A stretch of 64,000 nt of DNA from Lindgomyces ingoldianus (lineage: Eukaryota; Ascomycota; Dothideomycetes; Pleosporales; Lindgomycetaceae): assembly GCF_010093535.1 (NCBI RefSeq), contig NW_022985162.1:1147213-1211212 (forward strand). The letters run 5' to 3'. Positions 56,820 through 64,000 of this stretch are shown here, one piece after another. Both the position numbers and the translations under genes were made by a program. A model generated the notes under the pieces. The model made no database searches. It was not told the DNA's origin and saw nothing but the letters and a program-made list of their open reading frames with translations. Positions within the stretch are counted from its first letter, which is position 1. Every line of letters starts with the position of its first letter.

Positions 56820-58747
56820 ATTTGGAGGACAGGGCTATCAAGGATGTGCCAAGAAGGTATAAACAACTAAGTATCAGGTCGGAATCTATATATTCCGCTA
56901 AGCTATGAGATTTCAAAAAGTACATCTTGATGTTGTATGTTGTTAGCTTGAATGTTATCCCAGGGTCCAGTAGACAACATACTTACGAACACCCTCTCAC
57001 TAACCTCACTTCACATTTAGATGACTACACTTACAGCACACTGTCGCACAACACGGAGCATAGCTAGAGCAGAGTCTATCTGTTAAACCTCTTGCTAGAA
57101 TTAAAGAGAACTCCAACCGAATGCTAACATTTGTCTTAACATAACCCCCGTAGAATATTTCTAGGTGATGAGATGCTGCAGTTAGCGGAAATTAATTTTG
57201 GAATACTTGTCTACACCGGCAGCCCGACTAACTGCTCTCTCTCCAAGATATGCGTAGTCTTTGTAGCTGTAGCCTACACTTGACCCGCGGATAGCGTGCC
57301 ATGTTCCTTTACCTACGTTATGTTTATCTTTAAAGGATAAGGAACACGGCCCAATGTTGTTATTCCGTCGCAGAGAAGCTCTACTTGCCGTGTTAGCAAT
57401 GTCTAACTCGGATTTACCTTGCGAGGTTTGCGACACAATAACCAATATGCTCATTGGTAGGAGGCACTGTGAAGATTGTTGATGGATTGGTCAGCACGCT
57501 TTAGCTAGCCTAAGTAGAGCTTTGGCTTTATTTCCTTCCCGAGTCTAGCTTGATCCGTCAAAAAATTTACAGCACATGGTTAGGTGCGAACCCCGCAGCG
57601 GGAACTGCGGGATATACCCCTCATTTATCTTGTGTTGCATGGACAAGGGCAGATACGGTCTGCTTGAGGTTGAAGCTCAACGCCATCCCTTCATTTCTAC
57701 ATAACTGTCTCGTGCCGCCGAGCACCTTTTGTTCTCCCCTGAATATCCTTTCTAAAGAGATCTCACGCCCTTTCTAGACGTTCAGCAACAGAGGCTTGTT
57801 CCCCGCTCGCCGTTTCGCCTTGTCTATCTCCCGCTAGAATGGAAACGTGGTACTAAGGACTCCCCTCGTGCGAACCCTTACTGCTCGGCGACATTGCGCG
57901 TTACGATAACTGGTGAGCTGGAAGAATCAAACAGATTCAATAGACATGACATAAGGGGAACTCGGTAAATCGTAAGCAAAGGCGTAGCTATCAACCATAG
58001 ACTGCCCCCATTCTCATTCTGCTCTGGAAGACATATTCTGGGCTCCTGAGCCTCCCCCCTCCTGGGCTTCCTGCTCCTTTAGAGCCTGACAATTGTCTAA
58101 CCCTTACAACACTACCTATCATGTGGGAGTTAGTCACGCGATCGAAAATTTTGATTACAGGTTCAATTGGCCCTGGCTCAATCACGCGAATGGCTGCTTT
58201 CGCTACTGGTAGCCTTGACCATCTCCAGGCACGATAATCAGCAGATGTTTCGCTGTGAAAGCTTTCACCACATCTTATCCGCCTTTATAGGTGATTGGCA
58301 CGTGATCGAATTAGGCTTTGGAAGTGAAGCAGACAGCTTAAGTTTCGCCGATGGACACTGGTTAAAGCACTATTCCAAGGGCACACCTTATCGGGACTAG
58401 TTCAACCTCAGATTTCCTAAGGGAACTTCTGGCTGCACCATGTGCTAGGCCCTGTCAGGTCATCTGTCCATAGGTTAAACTTAAAGGTCACGTGGTAACC
58501 GTCTCACATTACCACAACTCTCCTGTCCGACGACTTTACTGTACGAGCGCCTCGCGTCTTCCGAAGTCTTCTAGTCTCCCACTCCATAGTATCTGTACGA
58601 CTATCCTGTTCTCACATCAACGCGGGCAAGCTACATGTGGAAATGGGCAGACACAGTTAAACGATCCTTAAATAACCCTTCTACGATAAACGAGCGACTA
58701 CGATCTTTCCCTTCTTCCTCTTCTGAGCTGAAACTTATTCAAGGGTC
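56820..58747. other. Gene-poor region with a dispersed repeat fragment
   Basis: No gene is supported; frames such as 57182-57454 (minus) and 57550-57777 (plus) lack features. Positions 57055-57105 match 63539-63590 (see the repeat entry). The right end is the 3' flank of the BTB gene. Confidence 0.4.
57055..57105 (+). repeat. Dispersed repeat fragment, copy 1
   Basis: It shares agcatagctagagcagag and tctatctgtt...cttgctagaa with 63539-63590, where several C positions are T (gttagagtagagttt). The word ccctctcac also precedes both copies at different distances. It looks like a decayed transposon end. Confidence 0.5.
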
Positions 58748-60117
58748 TTAGGCGACGGCGACAGAGGTACCCGCACCCTGACTCTTCTTTTTCTTCTTAT
58801 CTTTCTTCTTGCTCTTCTTAGAGCCCGAAGGAGCATCGTTTGGCCCCCCATCATCTACCGTCATGGTTTCATCTGTCATCGGCCTAGGTGACGCAACGCC
58901 TGCTTCTTCCACGACGGGATTGGCTTCGCTCAAACTAGGACTTCCCTGCTCCACAACCGTCTCCAGCGTTGATGCCACTGGAACTGCCTCCTTCGGGGCC
59001 GGATCAATTTCTGAGCCAGCTACGCTCTCTGGTTTCTTGCCCATTTTCTGGTATGTTTTGCTGCTGGCCCAACCTGTCTCATCTGTAACTGGCTCTGGTT
59101 TTGCTGGCACTTCCACGGCCGGTTCGTTTGCTTCAAAATCCAGTTCAATATCTTTCCCAACCTCTACCAATTGGGTAGCGTCACTCAGCGGGGCCACTCC
59201 GCTAGCATGATCCTCACTAGTCTTACCTACCTCACTAGCTTTTGGTATCTCTGCAATTCTAGAATCGCGTCTTACTCCGGTCGAGGATGGTTCGACAATC
59301 GACTCTCCGGCCGAATATGATGGTTCTGGCCCTCGTTCGTTCGCTGCAAGTGGGCCTCTCGTAAATGTGTTTAAAATTGCCTTCATCACAACCTGGCGGA
59401 ACCTACGATCGCCCTCGATTTGATCCGAGAAGTCTGGCTTTGAGAATAGCTCTGGGTCCTTGGAGAACGCTCCTCTGATCGCGTTTTCGAGGTATGCAGG
59501 AAACCATGATTCCTCCTCAGGCAGCACTGGGAAAGCGCTCTCCCGAGCAACGCTCAGTACTTCAAGGATCGACAATGATTCTCCGAAGAAAGTGATCCTA
59601 TCCTTTGCTAGGTCCGCCAAGCCCGGGATCTTATAACGTGTTGCTGCACAATAGACGCAAGTTCCAAGCTTATATCCGTGGACGAATCCGTCCTTTTCTA
59701 GATTGTACGAGTGCAAAGTTTGGTACATCCCTGTGTAAAGATAGTGTACGAGGGTATGTGCAGTGGACTCGTCGAGGTCAGGGAGTGGGATCACATCCGT
59801 AATGCTCTTGTCACCCCATAGGAATGATATGGGTTTTGCGCCGAGAACTGGACTCTGCTCAAGAAGTGTGCGGTGCACAAGGAAGCGGGTTTGGCTAGGA
59901 CCAACATCGAGAGCAACAAACTTTTGATCGGTATACGGTCTGTTCAGGTCAATTTCCTGCGCTATGAAAAGATGGTTTGCAGCGATTGAGCTTACGATTT
60001 GTCATATGAACTCACGGCCAAGTCCTCCAATCGATCCGGATGCCCGTCGAGTAGTTCATCCGGTCCGTCGTGATCGCGCGCAGGAGCAAGCAGAGTAGAA
60101 TTTTCGCTAATAGACAT
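58748..60117 (-). CDS. BTB/POZ domain protein with Lys-rich C-terminus
   Basis: Exons on the minus strand are 60016-60117 and 58748-59956 (436 residues); the 59-bp intron is gtgagt...gcgcag, phase 0. The BTB fold spans about residues 42-135: YTDQKFVALDVGPSQTRFLV, VHRTLLEQSPVLGA, DLDESTAHTLVHYLYTGMYQ, GTCVYCAATRYKIPGLADLAK. A helical region follows (about 140-215), then a long acidic, Pro/Ser/Glu-rich linker and a terminal run of lysines (KKSKKKDKKKKKSQ). BTB domains mediate dimer formation and can recruit Cullin3 ubiquitin ligases; fungal BTB proteins of this layout are mostly uncharacterised. The lysine run could act as a nuclear or nucleolar signal. There is no kelch, MATH or zinc-finger partner domain. 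Confidence 0.88.
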
Positions 60118-63100
60118 AATTGAGCGGCCAGAGAATAGAGAGCATTGACTATGGCCAGCAATGGCACATTCCCGTTACCGCCATTTTATCCTGTCCACTT
60201 TCGCGGGGAAGCAGAATGAGGCTCTAGAGTTGAGCTGGCAGTTCGCCCTGCTTGTGAGAGGCTTACATGTTAGATGAGTTGGCACCTGGAGGATGTCCAA
60301 AGCCTCCTGGAAACGGCCCTGTGGTTCGCCAGCCTTGCGTCCTTCATGCGAGCTCATGCAGTCAATCGTTCCATGCACAATCTAAGATGCTAAGTAAATG
60401 CGGACCGGTGAACCTCAGCTTTGGAAAGTGTATCATTGGCACGATCGAAGTACAAGACGTACTTCCAGTTTTGGGTTGTTGGCCAATCATGCAGTCAACG
60501 TCCCGACCAATCAAACGCCAGCGTCACAGCAAGGTGAGTCCATAGATATCTCGCCCCGTGGTCTGACTGAATACCAATCAATATATGTCTCCTAATCCTT
60601 TTATGACTTTCCTCCAAAGGCCATGCGATGCGAATTTGGTCTACGCTAATATATTTCTAGGAACGTGCCATGTCTTGATCGTCCTAGATGTACTGCCCTG
60701 AATTGTCCTAGCCAATGACCACGCTTTCGAGGGCGGAACATCCTGGATTTCCACGGTGAATCAATCAGAGCTACCAGGGGTATCTACCTGGAAAATCTAA
60801 GTGCTTAATACCCGGATTTACTCCATGGGGCAGAACAAGATCGTTGATGGGTTGAAGAGCGAAATTTGTGTGGATGTCAGAGATTGTGGATTGTGAAGGT
60901 TCTTTACAACGTACTTCATGAGGGGCTCATTATCTTCTTTGTATTGCTTACTCAACAGTGAGATTTCTCTAGATTCTTTTTACTATATATCGTTCCTTCC
61001 AACCAAACTATAGAAACATATTATTTGCACTAACACCTAGTTCCTATTGACATTTGCCTTAATTCTAGCAAGAAGGTTAACATATTAAATATATCCTAAT
61101 TACATCCCGTAGTATGCGATAACATGCTATCATATAGGATGTAATCCCTTCGGTTGCTAAGATTTCTTGCATAGTTAGCAATGTTCTCTGTTTTGATACC
61201 AGATCATACGAAGATATACGGCATTGTGCTACCACCATCCTCTAAAAAAGCATCTGAAAGTCAAGAAGGCAGGGTGGCTATGCTTTTGCATTATTTGGTG
61301 GAATGCCTTCGCCTTTAAGAAATGCTACTGATTAGGTGACCGCACACAGGCTGGGCTAGCACTCACTTTGTTAATCAGGAATCCCACTTAGCGATAGTTT
61401 TACTCAGTTTCAGGACGAGCCAAAGTGCTTCCCTAGCTTTTGATTCCCCCACCGCGGGAATGCTTCTTTTAGCAGCTACGGAGCTCTCCGAGCTCCACCA
61501 CTTGCTCATATACATGAAACTACTGCTCCGTATCCCACTCCTTTAGCAATTGAGTCAGTTCCTCATGACTCTGGTGCTCTTAATAGCTTCACAGCTTCCA
61601 AGCGATACTGGTCGAAAATGATCCTGATGGCCAAGGCTCTATCGTGGACGAATTGGAGAGTGAATTGAAGGGCTCCATGGTGAGTCTCAGCTATGCAAAG
61701 TATCTTCCAGAATTAGGGGCTGACGATGATCAAGCTTCGAGGACGGACATGAATCTACAATTGCGGAAAGCATAGATCCGACCATGGCATATTGAAAGAT
61801 GGCTAATGGTGGAATAGCGTTGCTGTTTTAATATCTCTAACTGGTATAGTTGAATATCATTGCCACTCTCTTTGATATCATGGATAATTATAGTGTATTG
61901 ACTATTGAATCTGGCAAGGAAATAGAGAATGTTTATTGCTCATACCCGTAAGCAGCCCATTCCCAAAAGAAACAGAAGCTCCGAATAGCAGATAACTCAC
62001 TTTTTTGACTCGCAGGTGGGTATCCCTAGTCTCATTCGGGAGGCTAAGGTTGCTTTGTCATCCCTGGGGTGAAAATGGGAGGGCACCAAGGGTCAGGCCA
62101 GATGGAGGAGTGCATTGGAATGAATGAGGTATGCCATTCACTCTCCATCCTAGGGCTAACGGCCCAAACTGCTTGACAAGCTCGTGCTACTTGTGCATCC
62201 ATAAAGGAGGTAGCGCTATGGTAGAGCTGCTTGGAACAGTGATGTTATGAAGAGGAAAGAAGTGACAATGGGATGGAAAGCTGTAGAGGGGAAGTCTATA
62301 AAGATCGTATATCCCCCGCAGGTGCGTGCTCCCAGATATACTTCCTCTTGTCGCCTAACGCAGAACATGGCAGCGTATTTTTAGGACAGAAACTTACATC
62401 TTACTAACGCTTTTCTATATTCTAGCAGGAGGTTTAACAGATAATCTCTATCCTAGCTATGTGCCACTTTATGCAGTGACAATCTGTAGATATTCATATT
62501 CATAAATCTCCCTCGCATAGGTTACGGCACCCTAGCGTTTGCCATGGAGACTGCTGCACTTTGCCTAATAATGTGTAGATAAGAAAGCAGTGAATGCAGA
62601 GCAGCAGGCGGAAAGTCTCTTTGCACGCAGACGGCCCACGTGGCAAAGAATGGCACTAGCGCCCGAAAGTGTGCCCAGCGTTTCCATCGAAGCGTACTAC
62701 GGTCCGTAAAAAGTGAACCGCAACAGTCACGTGTTCAGTACGAACGTACTCTGTTAGTGAGCCACACTGTACGTTTAATGACCCCCTAGGAACGGTACGT
62801 AGCGCGGATGGTATCACCCTTCTAAGAACTTTGTATAGAGATTCTAGAGGAGTAGAAGGGCTCCAGCGAGTAGTAGGCAGGCAGGGAGTGTTTAGGGGTC
62901 CGTCACCAACCATTTTGAATTGCAGATTATCCATCTACGCGCCTTGCTGCTTCGCAGATCTCATATAGTCGATTAGATTCCTCCGTCGTCTATGGCGCGC
63001 AGTATTGTAGACTGCAGAAGTCGGGAGCCTGCTACACCGCGACAGTATACCTTCCGTAGCGAAAGATTTATCGCAGTAGTTCCTAGACAATCGCAATTGT

Positions 63101-64000
63101 AACTCCAACCTGAAGTCTTCAATTAAATAGAATAATATAAAACTTCTATATTAGAAACAGGTGCTCCCCTTGGCGTAATTAGGTTTCTAAGTAATGAACA
63201 AGACTACATTGTAAGGCAATTGTACGCCATTCAAGATGTGGTCTTATAGCGCGGATTTAACGCTTCTAGTGAAAAAAGACAAGGTAATCTACCCTATAGT
63301 CTTAGCTGTTTTGACTAAAGTACAGCGTACTTCAATCCAAACTCTACTATCCGTACAGACCATGTGGGCTGTAACAGTTACCATACGTACACCTGACTCT
63401 CATCCTCACAGCCATACGAACGTACACGAAATCTTACCTGTACAGGCCTAAATCATATAGTGTTACGCCTTGTTGAAAGCGCTCTATATACCCAGTCTTT
63501 GGAATTCAACGAACTGTAATACCCTCTCACCTAACGTAGAACATAGTTAGAGTAGAGTTTATCTGTCGACCCACTTGCTAGAATAAGACATAAAGCGGAC
63601 AAAGAGCGGAGAAGGAGTCGAAATGGCGGTAGATGACGAGGCGCTTGTTGGAGAGGTTGTCGGCGAGGGCAATTATACGATTGGGGAGCTTGAACCCGAG
63701 CGTTCTTGAGTCTCGGAAGAGTCCAGACAAGCGACGTATATTCGGGAAGAAGGGGAGTAAACCTGTAGTTCTCGTAGTTTGAGTCTAGGGTTGCTGCGAT
63801 ATTTTTGGTTACTCTAGGTAGACTCTAGAAACCAAAGGGAGCCGCTTTGAAACTTCAGTTCGGGCATGGGTGAGCTCGTGAGCGTTAAATTCGCACCTAA
63901 AGAGCAAATAGACAGGATAAGTATGCATTTATACAAACACTAACCCGACCTGATTCCAAAACTAACACCCAATATCCCGCCATGCGTTAAGAATATGATT
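60118..64000. other. 3.9-kb gene-poor window end
   Basis: No gene is supported on either strand. The left 200 bp hold the BTB promoter. A 47-bp hairpin-like sequence occurs at 61099-61145 (attacatcc and ggatgtaat arms). The block 62640-63450 is rich in gtac-type words and short inverted words, and 63539-63590 is a repeat copy, so decayed transposon DNA is likely. Confidence 0.45.
63539..63590 (+). repeat. Dispersed repeat fragment, copy 2
   Basis: It matches 57055-57105, with most differences being C in copy 1 against T here (gct/gtt, gca/gta, gtc/gtt), the direction expected from RIP or cytosine deamination. A shorter related word (cctaacgcagaacatggc) occurs at about 62355. Confidence 0.5.

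Noticed and set aside
61099..61145. 47-bp hairpin with 9-bp arms, possible MITE
   Set aside because: Arms are short and no flanking target duplication is evident; AT-rich sequence gives such hairpins by chance.
1..64000. CRISPR arrays, operons or bacterial-type mobile systems
   Set aside because: No spaced direct-repeat arrays; all gene structures are eukaryotic with spliceosomal introns.

Overview
The window is genomic DNA of a filamentous ascomycete (Pezizomycotina). I base this on short (46-85 bp) GT-AG introns with CTAAC/CTGAC-like branch points, fungal-specific families (fungal rhodopsin-domain protein, Rmt2, AcuH-type carnitine carrier, Are2-type sterol acyltransferase, fungal secreted PLA2, NACHT-WD40 remnant), and a left block with heavy C-to-T/G-to-A decay typical of repeat-induced point mutation (RIP). 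Leotiomycetes is my best guess, but the sequence alone does not settle it.

Layout. (1) 1-12.49 kb is a gene-free, mostly AT-rich transposon nest. A full-length Ty3/gypsy retrotransposon (2120-9788; identical-length 591-bp LTRs; TSD GAATG; minus orientation; RIP-broken gag, RT and integrase) sits inside one LTR of an older, short LTR element (302-9992; TSD CCTAC). That element sits inside one arm of a still older inverted repeat (about 183-10095 and 12300-12490). A GC-rich solo LTR (10870-11175; TSD GTAGC) is a later arrival. (2) 12.49-13.27 kb is the broken C-terminal part of a fungal NACHT-WD40 (NLR-type) gene, cut at the edge of the nest. (3) 14.0-18.6 kb holds a cytochrome P450 and a short-chain dehydrogenase. 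(4) 20.6-26.9 kb holds three membrane-protein genes: a seven-TM protein with a glutamine-rich tail, a sterol O-acyltransferase and a fungal rhodopsin-domain protein. (5) 27.8-35 kb holds a frameshifted F-box-like gene, a Myb/Reb1-like DNA-binding protein, a Pmp3-like membrane protein with a long cysteine-motif tail, and a decayed two-TM gene with an in-frame stop. (6) 35.5-42 kb is a conserved housekeeping block: mitochondrial carnitine carrier, mitochondrial 1-Cys peroxiredoxin (with a GC-AG intron), Rmt2 and a two-domain hydrolase/SnoaL-like protein. (7) 43.6-48.8 kb holds an eight-cysteine secreted protein, an intron-containing tRNA-Thr(AGT) and a single-pass membrane protein with an SH3 domain. 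(8) 48.8-64 kb is gene-poor: a decayed Tc1/mariner transposase, a three-exon small membrane protein, a secreted phospholipase A2, a BTB/POZ protein and weak dispersed repeats.

No operon-like pathway is evident. Housekeeping genes (sterol esterification, mitochondrial acyl-carnitine import, peroxide defence, ribosomal-protein methylation) alternate with lineage-specific, secreted or membrane genes and with decayed accessory genes. All spliced gene models were built by eye from splice-site consensus and reading frame; exon limits are given in each entry.
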